DNA of 27,953 bases, from contig CAYJAB010000016.1 in the NCBI GenBank assembly GCA_964368305.1, positions 1 through 27,953 on the forward strand, read 5' to 3'. A program made the translations under genes and the position numbers. The notes below the pieces were generated by a model. The model was given only the letters and a program-made list of their open reading frames with translations. It was not told where the DNA came from and made no database searches. Numbering within the stretch: the first letter of the stretch is position 1; every line of letters begins with the position of its first letter. The DNA is from CAYJAB01 sp964368305 (lineage in GTDB: Bacteria; Bacillota_I; Bacilli_A; Erysipelotrichales; Erysipelotrichaceae). Below, piece by piece: positions 7,964-15,223 of this stretch.

Positions 7964-7975
7964 ATCAGCGCTCTC

Positions 7976-9265
7976 CTATTTCTTCACGCTCAACGACATA
8001 TAACGTTTCGCTTTTCTTATACCTTCAGTTACATTTAACTTAGAAGGGCAAACATAAGTACATAATCCACATTCAATACATGAATTTACACCTAGTTTTT
8101 CTAATCGATTTATATCTTTAACTTTTTCCGCATTATTAATACGTACTGGTTGAAGACCTGCTGGGCAATAATCACTACATCTTCCACAACGAAGACAAGC
8201 AACATCCTCAATAGGATCAGCTTTTAAAACAGTAATTGCATTTGTATATGGAGTAATTACAAACTCATCATTTGTAATTGTTTTTCCCATCATTGGACCG
8301 CCTGCAATTAATAAACCATCCTCAACTGTGTATCCACCACATTGCGCAATAATATCTTTTACTTTAGTCCCAACTGCGACAGAGACATTTTGTGGACTTG
8401 CAACCGCATCCCCACTTACTGTCACTATTTTATTAACAATTGGCATTTGATTTACTAAAGCATTTCCTAAAGCGATTGCAGTTGTTGCATTATTTACAAT
8501 AACTCCAATTTCCCCTGGAAGTTTATCATAACGTTTTTTAAACACTTCATAAATAACTGTTCTTTCCCATCCCATTGGATAAACATCTGGAACCGCAACA
8601 ATTTCTACATTTCCTTCATTTTTAAACACTTCTTTCAATTTCGCAATCATTTCTGTTTTTGTCTTTTTAATTGCGATTTTTACTTTATTCGCATCTGCCA
8701 TTTTTAGCATTGCTTTACATCCTACTAATAAAAGATCTGTATTTACTTCAATCTCTTTATAGTCTGCAGTAATAAATGGTTCACATTCAACTGCATTAAT
8801 TAAAATCGTATGTACTGCAGGGGCAAACTTATATTTTATATAAGTTGGGAAACCTGCTCCCCCACACCCTACAATTCCTGCGTTCATTGTATAATCAATT
8901 AAAGTTTGTTTATCCGCATTTTCATAATCAATTTGCGGTAATAGTTCAACTTCATTTTTCATATCATTTTCAATTACTAAATGCTCAGCTGGTTTTAAGT
9001 GTGTACACATAAACACCTCTTTTGAAACAACTTCCCCTGATACACTAGAAAATAATGGAACTTTCATGTTATCGTTTCTCATTGCGACAACTGTCCCAAT
9101 TTTTACCTTATCCCCTGGTTTTACTAAAACCTCAATTGGATTTAACCCACATATTAAAGGAATATAAACCTTCTGTGTTGGTTGTATACTCAATACTTCC
9201 TTATGAGCAGTCAACTCCTTATGTCCATTTAAATGGATTCTCATAGGTCCTTTTAGAAATGACAT
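7976..9265 (-). CDS. rnfC: RnfC, NADH-side peripheral Fe-S subunit of the Rnf complex
   Basis: RnfC is the cytoplasmic subunit that carries FMN and exchanges electrons with NADH. Of 429 residues, the first ~110 form a biotin-like/sandwich region. A glycine-rich nucleotide site (GIVGCGGAGFP) lies at about 130-140. Two ferredoxin-type 4Fe-4S motifs follow near the end: Cys357/360/363/367 and Cys396/399/402/406. Length and order are normal. It is the first gene of the rnf operon, 38 or so bases from a likely promoter, with AGGTAGG as ribosome site. It is the only subunit in this operon with complete ferredoxin-type motifs. That is notable because RnfB has lost its own. Confidence 0.95.
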   Translation of the reverse strand: MSFLKGPMRIHLNGHKELTAHKEVLSIQPTQKVYIPLICGLNPIEVLVKPGDKVKIGTVVAMRNDNMKVPLFSSVSGEVVSKEVFMCTHLKPAEHLVIENDMKNEVELLPQIDYENADKQTLIDYTMNAGIVGCGGAGFPTYIKYKFAPAVHTILINAVECEPFITADYKEIEVNTDLLLVGCKAMLKMADANKVKIAIKKTKTEMIAKLKEVFKNEGNVEIVAVPDVYPMGWERTVIYEVFKKRYDKLPGEIGVIVNNATTAIALGNALVNQMPIVNKIVTVSGDAVASPQNVSVAVGTKVKDIIAQCGGYTVEDGLLIAGGPMMGKTITNDEFVITPYTNAITVLKADPIEDVACLRCGRCSDYCPAGLQPVRINNAEKVKDINRLEKLGVNSCIECGLCTYVCPSKLNVTEGIRKAKRYMSLSVKK

Positions 9266-9310
9266 TAATTTACCTACCTTCCTGAATATGACATTTATTC
9301 ATTCATACAT

Positions 9311-9319
9311 AGTATAGCA
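9311..9319 (-). promoter_or_regulatory. Extended -10 promoter for the rnf operon
   Basis: On the minus strand TGCTATACT forms an extended -10 (TG, one base, then TATACT) about 45 bases before the rnfC start. No good -35 is visible at 17 bases; the TG extension may compensate. The SDR gene is transcribed the other way from the same gap. Confidence 0.5.
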
Positions 9320-9380
9320 TAAATTCAATTTTGAAAAGTCATTTAATTAATATTTTCACAAAAAAAATATTCATTTTTCA

Positions 9381-9409
9381 TTAACGAATTCCCATTTATA
9401 CGCTATAGT
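9381..9409 (+). promoter_or_regulatory. Promoter of the SDR gene
   Basis: TTAACG (-35) and TATAGT (-10) are spaced by 17 bases, and the -10 lies 22 bases before the ATG. An AAGGAG ribosome site follows at 9419-9424. Confidence 0.55.
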
Positions 9410-9431
9410 GTATTTAACAAGGAGATAACCC

Positions 9432-10127
9432 ATGAAAAACATATTAATTACCGGAGCAACCGACGGTTTAGGAAAAGCGCTTACACAATTACTTTCACAA
9501 AATGAGGAGTATAATTTAATTCTTTGCGGGAGAAACCAAACTAAAATGAATCAACTTATAAATGAGATTGATTCAAAAAAAGTTATTTATTATACTTGTT
9601 TTGATTTACTAGAAAATTCTAGTATTACTCATTTTATACAAACACTTCTTTTAAAAAATATACAAATTGATGTATTAATTAACAACGCTGGAGCAAATAT
9701 AAAGAAAGATAAAGTTATTGATGTAGATATAGATCAACTACACTATATGATGCAATTAAATTGCTATAGCCACCTTTCTTTAATACAAGGAATTTATCCA
9801 CAAATGAAACAAAGAAAATCAGGTCATATTATCAATGTATTAAGTTCTTGTTGTTTATACTCAAATGAAAATGCTTCTGCTTATACAGCAAGTAAAAACG
9901 CAATGGAATCTTTTAGTAAAATACTATGTAAAGAAGCAAGACTTGACCATATTAAAGTAACAGGTGTTTATCCAGGTGGTATTAACACCAGCTTTAGATC
10001 AGTTGAAAACCCTACTTATCTAAAACCAGAAACGGTTGCACTTGCAATTTTAAACTGCATTCAACTACCTGAAGAAGCGAATATGCACGATCTTGTCATC
10101 AGACCATTTTCAGAATCTAACTTTTAA
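9432..10127 (+). CDS. Short-chain dehydrogenase/reductase (SDR)
   Basis: A cytoplasmic NAD(P)-dependent oxidoreductase of the classical SDR family, 231 residues. The cofactor site TGATDGLG lies at residues 7-14, the NNAG motif at about 87-90, a serine-rich strand VLSSCC near 139, and the catalytic pair YTASK at about 154-158. Substrate specificity cannot be read from the sequence. It stands alone, divergent from the rnf operon and followed by a terminator, so there is no operon context. Start choice is supported by an AAGGAG site seven bases upstream and by the glycine motif beginning at residue 7, as is normal. Confidence 0.9.
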   Translation: MKNILITGATDGLGKALTQLLSQNEEYNLILCGRNQTKMNQLINEIDSKKVIYYTCFDLLENSSITHFIQTLLLKNIQIDVLINNAGANIKKDKVIDVDIDQLHYMMQLNCYSHLSLIQGIYPQMKQRKSGHIINVLSSCCLYSNENASAYTASKNAMESFSKILCKEARLDHIKVTGVYPGGINTSFRSVENPTYLKPETVALAILNCIQLPEEANMHDLVIRPFSESNF

Positions 10128-10129
10128 AA

Positions 10130-10153
10130 AAAGAGCAATCATCATTGCTCTTT
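10130..10153. terminator. Bidirectional terminator between the SDR gene and pgi
   Basis: AAAGAGCAAT pairs with ATTGCTCTTT around a four-base loop, with A-rich and T-rich flanks. It serves the converging SDR and pgi genes. Confidence 0.85.
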
Positions 10154-10158
10154 CTTTG

Positions 10159-11433
10159 TTATTTCTTACCTAATAAAGTAAACATATTCTTTTTATACAC
10201 CTCAACGCCCGGTTGATTAAATGGATTGACATCAATTAAATAAACCGTCATTGCAATCGCTTTAAAGAAGAAATACACCATATATCCAAAACTATACGCA
10301 GACATATTTGGAAGTGTTAAAATAATGTTTGGTACATTCCCATCTTGATGGTGTGCTAAAAGTGTACCTTTGCACGCCATTTTATTTACCCAATCCAATG
10401 ATTTCCCACTTAAATAATTCAAATTATCTAAATTCTCAGCATCATTTGGAAACGTTTGGTCCAATGTTGGATTTTCAATTGTTAAAAGTGTTTCAAATAA
10501 ACATTTTCTTCCATCTTGAACAAATTGTCCAACTGAATGAAGATCTGTTGAGAAAATTGCACTGGTTGGTAAAATTCCCAATCCGCCTTTTCCTTCAGAT
10601 TCCCCAAATAGTTGTTTCCACCATTCAGCTACCATACTCATTTGTAGTTCATACGAAACTAACATTTCCGCAGTATATCCTTGATTTTCTAATATTCTTC
10701 TTGCTACAGCATATTGATATGCTGTGTTTTTTTCTAAATCTGGTGTATTAAAATCACACATCGCATCATAACTTCCTTGCATGAGTGCATCAATATCAAT
10801 TGAAGCTACTGCAATTGGTAAAAGCCCTACTGCAGTGATTACAGAAAATCTTCCACCAATATCACTCGGAATCGTAAATGTTTCATATCCCATTTTATTT
10901 GCAATATCTTTTAGTGTTCCTTTTTGCGCATCTGTTGTAGCAATAATTCTTTTTTTACAAGCATCCACTCCATACTTTTCCTCAAGATACTGCTTCAACA
11001 TTCTAAACGCCATCGCTGTTTCTGTAGTTGTACCTGACTTACTAATCACATTTAAATAAACACTTTTATCTTTAATATACTCTAACACTTGCGAGATATA
11101 AGTAGATGAGAATGTATTTCCAATAAATATAATCTCTATATTTTTATTCGCATATAACCCATTAATCATTTCAATTGCTGCACGCGCGCCAAGATAGGAC
11201 CCACCAATACCACATACTAAAAATACTTCACAATCCTTTTGAATCTCATGCACTACTTTTTTAATTCTTTCAAATTCATCTTTATCATATGTATTTGGCC
11301 AATCTACCCAACCAACATAATCATTACCAAGTCCTGTTTTTTCATGCAACTGTTTATGTGCAAGATTTACTTTCTCTTGATATTCTAAAACATTTTCCTT
11401 TAAATTCGCAAAACTTAAATCTAATTTAATCAT
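10159..11433 (-). CDS. pgi: Glucose-6-phosphate isomerase
   Basis: Interconverts glucose 6-phosphate and fructose 6-phosphate in glycolysis; cytoplasmic. The 424 residues include the sugar-phosphate (SIS) block SKSGTTTETA, the family signature GGRFSVITAVGLLPIAV, a region of catalytic type GFxFxxxNQPGVE near the C-terminus (INVNPF-like, here IDVNPFNQPGVEVYK), and the family's early VCGIGGSYLGARA loop. Length is slightly below the ~450 of Bacillus but within range. Its ATG overlaps the preceding S1-domain gene by eight bases, so the two share a transcript. The linkage to a YugI/CvfD-type gene also occurs in other Bacillota. Opposite-strand open frames within it are shadows. Confidence 0.96.
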   Translation of the reverse strand: MIKLDLSFANLKENVLEYQEKVNLAHKQLHEKTGLGNDYVGWVDWPNTYDKDEFERIKKVVHEIQKDCEVFLVCGIGGSYLGARAAIEMINGLYANKNIEIIFIGNTFSSTYISQVLEYIKDKSVYLNVISKSGTTTETAMAFRMLKQYLEEKYGVDACKKRIIATTDAQKGTLKDIANKMGYETFTIPSDIGGRFSVITAVGLLPIAVASIDIDALMQGSYDAMCDFNTPDLEKNTAYQYAVARRILENQGYTAEMLVSYELQMSMVAEWWKQLFGESEGKGGLGILPTSAIFSTDLHSVGQFVQDGRKCLFETLLTIENPTLDQTFPNDAENLDNLNYLSGKSLDWVNKMACKGTLLAHHQDGNVPNIILTLPNMSAYSFGYMVYFFFKAIAMTVYLIDVNPFNQPGVEVYKKNMFTLLGKK

Positions 11434-11800
11434 GATTTATTTCCCCCATTGCTTGCTGTATCCAAATTGGTAAATTCTCTTCTAATGTTTTAAATCCTAT
11501 TTTTAATTTTTTTAACTGTTTAATTTGACTCATTCTACGATGTTTTCTAACTGGATTTTTTTCAACCGCTTTTAAAGATAAGCGAAGATAATTAGAATTT
11601 TCATGTTGTTCAACATCTATTACTTTTACCGTAACTTCTTCATTTACTTGCACTACTTTAAAAACATCTTTTACAAATCCATTGCTCATTTCTGAAATAT
11701 GTATTAAACCAGTTGTTTGATCATCAAAACTCACAAAGGCACCGTATGGTTGTAAACCTGTTACTTTACCTTTAATGACCATTCCAGGTGTGTATTCCAT
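11426..11800 (-). CDS. S1-domain RNA-binding protein, CvfD/YugI-like
   Basis: A 124-residue protein with an S1 RNA-binding domain at residues 5-75: PGMVIKGKVTGLQPYGAFVSF, then GLIHISEMS and a final strand NYLRLSLK. A basic linker (RKHRRMSQIKQLKKLK) and a short helical tail follow. This layout matches the small general-stress or post-transcriptional regulators YugI (GSP13) of Bacillus and CvfD of Streptococcus, which associate with RNA or ribosomes. It is the first gene of the transcript and overlaps pgi by eight bases. The transcript starts from an extended -10 promoter about 20 bases upstream of the GGAGGG ribosome site. Function beyond RNA binding is inferred from the family. Confidence 0.85.
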   Translation of the reverse strand: MEYTPGMVIKGKVTGLQPYGAFVSFDDQTTGLIHISEMSNGFVKDVFKVVQVNEEVTVKVIDVEQHENSNYLRLSLKAVEKNPVRKHRRMSQIKQLKKLKIGFKTLEENLPIWIQQAMGEINHD

Positions 11801-11821
11801 ATCATCCCTCCATTTATAATA

Positions 11822-11830
11822 ATTATAGCA
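11822..11830 (-). promoter_or_regulatory. Extended -10 promoter of the cvfD-like/pgi transcript
   Basis: On the minus strand TGCTATAAT gives a consensus -10 with TG extension. The likely start point leaves only a short leader before the GGAGGG ribosome site at 11806-11811. It lies back to back with the yuiD-like promoter. Confidence 0.65.
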
Positions 11831-11847
11831 TAAACTTTTTTACTTTG

Positions 11848-11856
11848 TGGTATAAT
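11848..11856 (+). promoter_or_regulatory. Extended -10 promoter of the yuiD-like/nifU-like pair
   Basis: TGGTATAAT is a consensus -10 with TG extension, followed by an AAGGGGG ribosome site at 11862-11868 and the ATG at 11875. No convincing -35. The ribosome site is so close to the -10 that the leader must be very short. Confidence 0.6.
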
Positions 11857-11874
11857 AAATCAAGGGGGATTACT

Positions 11875-12339
11875 ATGAACTTTTTATTTCCATTTTTCGC
11901 AGCATTATTTTCAAATATAATTGCGCAAATATTAAAACCACTATTACATTACTTTAGAAAAGACCAATGGGTTCCCACTTTAATTGTTGAAAGTGGTGGA
12001 TTTCCAAGTTCTCACACTTCTACTGTAACAGCGTTAACGTTATCTATTGGTATATTAGAGAATTTCTCTTCAACACTGTTTGTAGTGACATTTTTTATCT
12101 CACTAATCGTAATATATGATGCAGCAAATGTACGTTATTACGCAGGGAAAAATATTGAGATAACACAGCAATTAGTTAAAGATGTTCAAGAATTAACAAA
12201 TGTGAAATTAGATAATCCTGTTTACTTTGAAAAAGTTAAAACAGTTTTAGGTCATAGATGGGTTGAAGTATTCGGGGGCATTGTAGTTGGCTCTTTGATT
12301 ACTTTAGTTGTATACTATGTATTATATTTTATTTTATAG
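11875..12339 (+). CDS. YuiD-like divergent PAP2-family membrane protein
   Basis: A 154-residue integral membrane protein of the DUF212 (divergent PAP2) family, as in Bacillus YuiD. The key phosphatase-like motif GGFPSSHTS lies around residues 39-47 and a second block GHRWVEVFGG around 125-134. Hydrophobic spans lie near 3-20, 50-85 and 132-154. The family is thought to act on lipid-linked or other phosphates at the membrane; substrate is not known. An upstream in-frame ATG at 11788 is excluded. The AAGGGGG site and the extended -10 both lie downstream of it. The nifU-like gene follows after 14 bases. Confidence 0.88.
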   Translation: MNFLFPFFAALFSNIIAQILKPLLHYFRKDQWVPTLIVESGGFPSSHTSTVTALTLSIGILENFSSTLFVVTFFISLIVIYDAANVRYYAGKNIEITQQLVKDVQELTNVKLDNPVYFEKVKTVLGHRWVEVFGGIVVGSLITLVVYYVLYFIL

Positions 12340-12353
12340 GTAAAGGAAAAATT

Positions 12354-12578
12354 ATGAATAAACAAGAACAAGTTATTGCTACATTAGAAAAAATCAGACC
12401 ATACATTCAAAGAGATGGTGGAGATGTAGAATTTATTAAACTAGAAGATGATGTTGTTACAATTAGAATGATTGGTGCATGTGTTGATTGTATGTCACTT
12501 GATGAAACATTAAAATTTGGAATAGAAGCAATCATTTTAGATGAAGTAGAAGGCATCAAAGAAGTTGTACTAGGATAA
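12354..12578 (+). CDS. NifU C-terminal-type Fe-S scaffold protein
   Basis: A 74-residue stand-alone NFU domain. It contains LEKIRPYIQRDGGDVEFI at the start and the cluster-binding C-x2-C (Cys43, Cys46) in GACVDCM, followed by LDETLKFGIEAII. Such small Nfu proteins hold or deliver a 4Fe-4S cluster to client enzymes. That would suit an anaerobe with Rnf, RimO and other Fe-S proteins. An AAAGGAA ribosome site precedes the ATG. It probably shares a transcript with the yuiD-like gene and is closed by a strong terminator. Confidence 0.92.
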   Translation: MNKQEQVIATLEKIRPYIQRDGGDVEFIKLEDDVVTIRMIGACVDCMSLDETLKFGIEAIILDEVEGIKEVVLG

Positions 12579-12600
12579 TTTGTACACCAAAAATAAAAAA

Positions 12601-12645
12601 CTTAAAAAAAGACAAAAGCTAACTACCTTTTGTCTTTTTTTTAAG
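12601..12645. terminator. Strong bidirectional-looking terminator after the nifU-like gene
   Basis: An 18-base arm (CTTAAAAAAAGACAAAAG) pairs with its complement across an eight-base loop, with T run included in the second arm. Confidence 0.85.
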
Positions 12646-12705
12646 TAAATACAATATTTATTTATAATCGTGTTAAAATATAAATAACAAACCAAGGAGG
12701 AAACT

Positions 12706-13239
12706 ATGAGAAAAATTATAGCATATATTGCAATGACACTAGATGGTTATATTGCAACAAAAGAAAGTAAAATTGGAGATTGGTTGAAGGGAGATGGTTC
12801 TGATCCCGAAAATTTCGGAAGTTATAATGATTTTATCGATACAATTGATACAGTTGTTTTAGGTTTTAAAACATATGACCAAATTGTAAATGAACTCTCT
12901 GTTGATGTGTGGCCTTATCAAGGAAAACACAGCTATATTATGACAAGAAAAGACTTAAAAGATAAAAACGAAATCACATTTACCAATCAAAGTGTATCTC
13001 AACTTGCACATACACTTAAATCTAGTGAGGGTAAAAACATTTGGTTATGTGGTGGTGCATCGATCATTCAACAATTCCATGATTTAGATTTAATAGATGA
13101 ATACATTATTACAATTGTTCCTTATTTACTTGGAGATGGTATTCGTTTATTTTCTACATCTAATGTTGAGAAAAAATTAAAACTTATTTCGACAAAATCT
13201 TATAATGGATTTGTGGATTTAACTTATGTGAAAAGATAA
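12706..13239 (+). CDS. RibD C-terminal / dihydrofolate-reductase-like protein
   Basis: A 177-residue cytoplasmic protein of the RibD_C family (YwjB/YyaP-like). It begins KIIAYIAMTLDGYIA and has the DTVVLGFKTYDQI helix near 49-60, the strand SYIMTRK, the GGASIIQQF nucleotide loop near 118-126 and IVPYLLGDGIRLF near 142-154. These follow the fold of DHFR and the riboflavin reductase RibD. Real substrates of these stand-alone proteins are mostly unknown. AAGGAGG lies eight bases before the ATG. It stands alone between two terminators. Confidence 0.88.
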   Translation: MRKIIAYIAMTLDGYIATKESKIGDWLKGDGSDPENFGSYNDFIDTIDTVVLGFKTYDQIVNELSVDVWPYQGKHSYIMTRKDLKDKNEITFTNQSVSQLAHTLKSSEGKNIWLCGGASIIQQFHDLDLIDEYIITIVPYLLGDGIRLFSTSNVEKKLKLISTKSYNGFVDLTYVKR

Positions 13240-13263
13240 AAAAAACTCAATACTGAGTTTTTT
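13240..13263. terminator. Bidirectional terminator between the RibD-like and ureohydrolase genes
   Basis: AAAAAACTCA pairs with TGAGTTTTTT across a four-base loop, directly between the stop codons of two converging genes. Confidence 0.85.
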
Positions 13264-14237
13264 TATTTGTTTAGTCTATTTGCTAAATTATCTTTATTTA
13301 ATCCAATTGCTAAGAAATTATACAATATCTCCCATGCAATAAAACTTGTGATACCACTCGCATCTTGAAGCGGATTCAATTCAACTTCATCAAACGCAAC
13401 TACATTTAATTGATTCAATCCTCTTAAAACTTCTAAAACTTTCATGATTTTTAGCCCATTGTATTTAGGTGTACCTACACCTTCACTGTATGCAGCTTCA
13501 AGTGAATCCATATCAAATGTAACATAAATTCCATCACACTCTTTCAATTGTTCTTTAATCATGCTTAAAACATCCTCAGGTTCACTTCTATTAAACTCAT
13601 TTGATGTAATTGTTGTGATTCCCTTCTCTACTGCAAAATCATTCCAAACTCTATCTACGATACCTCTAAGCCCTATCGCTATCATATGATTACCATCTAA
13701 ATGACCTTCTGTAATCAATTTAGTAAACTGGTTCGCATGGTATATACGTGGCATAAATGGAGCATCCGGTTCAGTATCATTATGTGCATCAAATTGAATC
13801 AATCCTAACTTTTTAAAGTTTCCACCTTTTTTTACACCAATAAATCCACCGTATGTAATAGAATGATCTCCACCTATCATGACTGGAAATGTATGTTTTG
13901 TCATTTCACTCGCCACACGAATTAACTCATTTAATGTTGCCTCTTGATCTCCATTGTATACATTTAGATCACCTAAATCACAAATATTTAAATCATTGGT
14001 TTTTACAACTTTACGATTATCATAATCGTAACATTCCATACCATCTATTTTCTTCCACATTGAATGTTCTCTTACAGCACGTGGTGCATGTCGCATTCCT
14101 AATCGATAGGTTGCCCCCATATCATTTGGAACCCCTAAGACAGATACTTCATATTTTTCTATTTCATTCAATGAAACATGTTCACTCCCTACAAAAGTAG
14201 CAATACCAAAATGCTTCATCTCTTCATTTTTTTTCAT
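13263..14237 (-). CDS. Ureohydrolase (arginase/agmatinase superfamily), substrate uncertain
   Basis: A 324-residue manganese (or nickel) dependent amidinohydrolase. All six metal ligands of the superfamily are visible: His125 in GGDHS, Asp150, His152 and Asp154 in DAHND, and Asp242 and Asp244 in FDMDS. Glu285 lies in DEVELNP. The signature after Asp244 is unusual: agmatinases usually read D-x-D-x-x-D-P then P-G-T-G-T-P, whereas here it reads SLEAAYSEGVGTP. So the Asp-Pro pair is replaced by Glu-Ala. It could be an agmatinase, guanidinobutyrase or guanidine-type hydrolase; I do not assign a gene name. It is monocistronic with an AGAGGA ribosome site. A later ATG at residue 7 is a possible start. 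Confidence 0.85.
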   Translation of the reverse strand: MKKNEEMKHFGIATFVGSEHVSLNEIEKYEVSVLGVPNDMGATYRLGMRHAPRAVREHSMWKKIDGMECYDYDNRKVVKTNDLNICDLGDLNVYNGDQEATLNELIRVASEMTKHTFPVMIGGDHSITYGGFIGVKKGGNFKKLGLIQFDAHNDTEPDAPFMPRIYHANQFTKLITEGHLDGNHMIAIGLRGIVDRVWNDFAVEKGITTITSNEFNRSEPEDVLSMIKEQLKECDGIYVTFDMDSLEAAYSEGVGTPKYNGLKIMKVLEVLRGLNQLNVVAFDEVELNPLQDASGITSFIAWEILYNFLAIGLNKDNLANRLNK

Positions 14238-14393
14238 ATTTTATCCTCTTTCATACTATATTAGATTATCATTTTTATTATTAAAACACAATATGATTAA
14301 ACATTATAAACAATCACAAATCATTTGTTATTTTTTTATTTTATTCATAATCAATCTATGTTAATATAGATATGAAATCGGAGGTATTACAAC

Positions 14394-14798
14394 ATGAGAG
14401 GAATATTATTAATTAGTCACGGAGAATTTGCACAAGCACTTAAAGGATCATTGAAAATGATTGCTGGAGATGTTTCAAATGTATATGCTGCATGTCTTGA
14501 ACCAAGTGATGGACCAGATGAATTCTCAGCAAAACTTGATGCACTAGACGCTGACTTAGCAAAATATGATAGTGTACTTGTATTTGCAGACTTATTTGGT
14601 GGTTCACCTTGTAACACAGCATTCTTAAAATATGCAGCTGATCCAAAATATACAATTGTATCTGGAATGAATTTCCCAATGGTATTAACTGCTATCTTAT
14701 CAGAACATGAACAAGCTGAGTCATTAATAGCAACAGGACAAGAAGGAATCGTTGATGTAAGAGTATTTATGTCAGCAATGTCAGGCGACGAAGATTAA
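14394..14798 (+). CDS. Orphan PTS EIIA component, mannose/fructose/sorbose family
   Basis: A 134-residue cytoplasmic phosphocarrier. The N-terminus GILLISHGEFA places the phosphorylatable histidine at His9, and VLVFADLFGGSPCNTA (about 62-77) is the family's dimer/active-site loop. It receives phosphate from HPr and passes it to an EIIB. Here no EIIB, EIIC or EIID is adjacent, and it is closed by its own terminator. It therefore either serves a permease elsewhere or has a regulatory role. A strong GGAGGT site lies eight bases upstream. Codon use is regular, and opposite-strand open frames are shadows. Confidence 0.93.
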   Translation: MRGILLISHGEFAQALKGSLKMIAGDVSNVYAACLEPSDGPDEFSAKLDALDADLAKYDSVLVFADLFGGSPCNTAFLKYAADPKYTIVSGMNFPMVLTAILSEHEQAESLIATGQEGIVDVRVFMSAMSGDED

Positions 14799-14803
14799 TT
14801 TTT

Positions 14804-14826
14804 AAAGGGCATTGCCCTTTTTTTTA
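14804..14826 (+). terminator. Terminator of the EIIA gene
   Basis: AAAGGGC pairs with GCCCTTT around a three-base loop, followed by a T tract, five bases after the stop codon. Confidence 0.85.
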
Positions 14827-14830
14827 TTGG

Positions 14831-14978
14831 ACAAACAAAAAAATCTTGTTTCCAAGATTTTCTTTGTGGATGCGTTTATACTAAAGTATAAACATTATTC
14901 ATTTCAGGAGTGAATGAAAAAATTAAGAAATATATATTTCTTACACATAGTATAAATGTTAACTGTGAAATCTATGTG
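14831..14978. other. Non-coding stretch with four successive inverted repeats
   Basis: No gene is supported here. In order I see: a hairpin 14840-14861 (AAAATCTT/AAGATTTT, extendable by ACAAA/TTTGT); an inverted repeat 14874-14893 (GTTTATACT, two bases, AGTATAAAC); a perfect 20-base palindrome 14924-14943; and CACATAG (14944-14950) pairing with CTATGTG (14972-14978). It may be a small RNA, a set of operators or an end of an old element. Confidence 0.45.
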
Positions 14979-14996
14979 AATAAATAAAAGAAAAAT

Positions 14997-15020
14997 AAAA
15001 AAAAAACATCATTTGATGTA
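14997..15020 (-). terminator. Terminator of tRNA-Leu(GAG)
   Basis: On the minus strand ACATCA and TGATGT form a six-base stem with a two-base loop, followed by ten T residues, nine bases after the tRNA CCA end. Confidence 0.8.
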
Positions 15021-15028
15021 TTTTTTTA

Positions 15029-15112
15029 TGGTGCGCCAGACAAGACTTGAACTTGCATGAGTTGCCTCACACGCCCCTCAAGCGTGCGTGTCTGCCATTC
15101 CACCACTGGCGC
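15029..15112 (-). tRNA. tRNA-Leu, anticodon GAG
   Basis: An 84-base class II tRNA. Acceptor arm GCGCCAG pairs with CTGGCGC, then A and an encoded CCA. The anticodon stem CACGC/GCGTG holds the loop TTGAGGG, so the anticodon is GAG (leucine, CUC/CUU). A long variable arm TGAG-GCAA-CTCA follows, then a T arm with the TTCAAGT loop. All of these support a leucine tRNA. Confidence 0.95.
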
Positions 15113-15126
15113 AGTTTCCACTAATA

Positions 15127-15155
15127 TTTATAGTATAAAGTGCGCACATTGTCAA
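15127..15155 (-). promoter_or_regulatory. Promoter of tRNA-Leu(GAG)
   Basis: On the minus strand a consensus -35 TTGACA and a -10 TATAAA are spaced by 17 bases, about 15 bases before the tRNA. The spacer contains the palindrome GTGCGCAC (15140-15147), GC-rich against a very AT-rich background. Confidence 0.75.
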
Positions 15156-15223
15156 TACTATTAGATAAACGCACATAAAACTAAACAATTGAACACATTT
15201 TAAATTAGTTAGTGGATTGGAAG

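Noticed and set aside
9266..9431. Riboswitch in the rnfC/SDR gap
   Set aside because: The gap is 166 bases with two promoters; remaining leaders are too short for a known riboswitch fold, and no terminator-antiterminator pair is visible.
10329..11059. Open frames of 92-140 codons opposite pgi
   Set aside because: Antisense shadows of a strongly conserved enzyme gene.
14417..14679. Open frames of 66-79 codons opposite the EIIA gene
   Set aside because: Antisense shadows; the repeated His/Leu/Gln content is typical of antisense reading of biased codons.
14914..14955. Short 13-codon frame (MKKLRNIYFLHIV) after AGGAG in the hairpin-rich gap
   Set aside because: Ribosome site is only three bases from the ATG and the frame is too short; better explained as non-coding sequence with palindromes.
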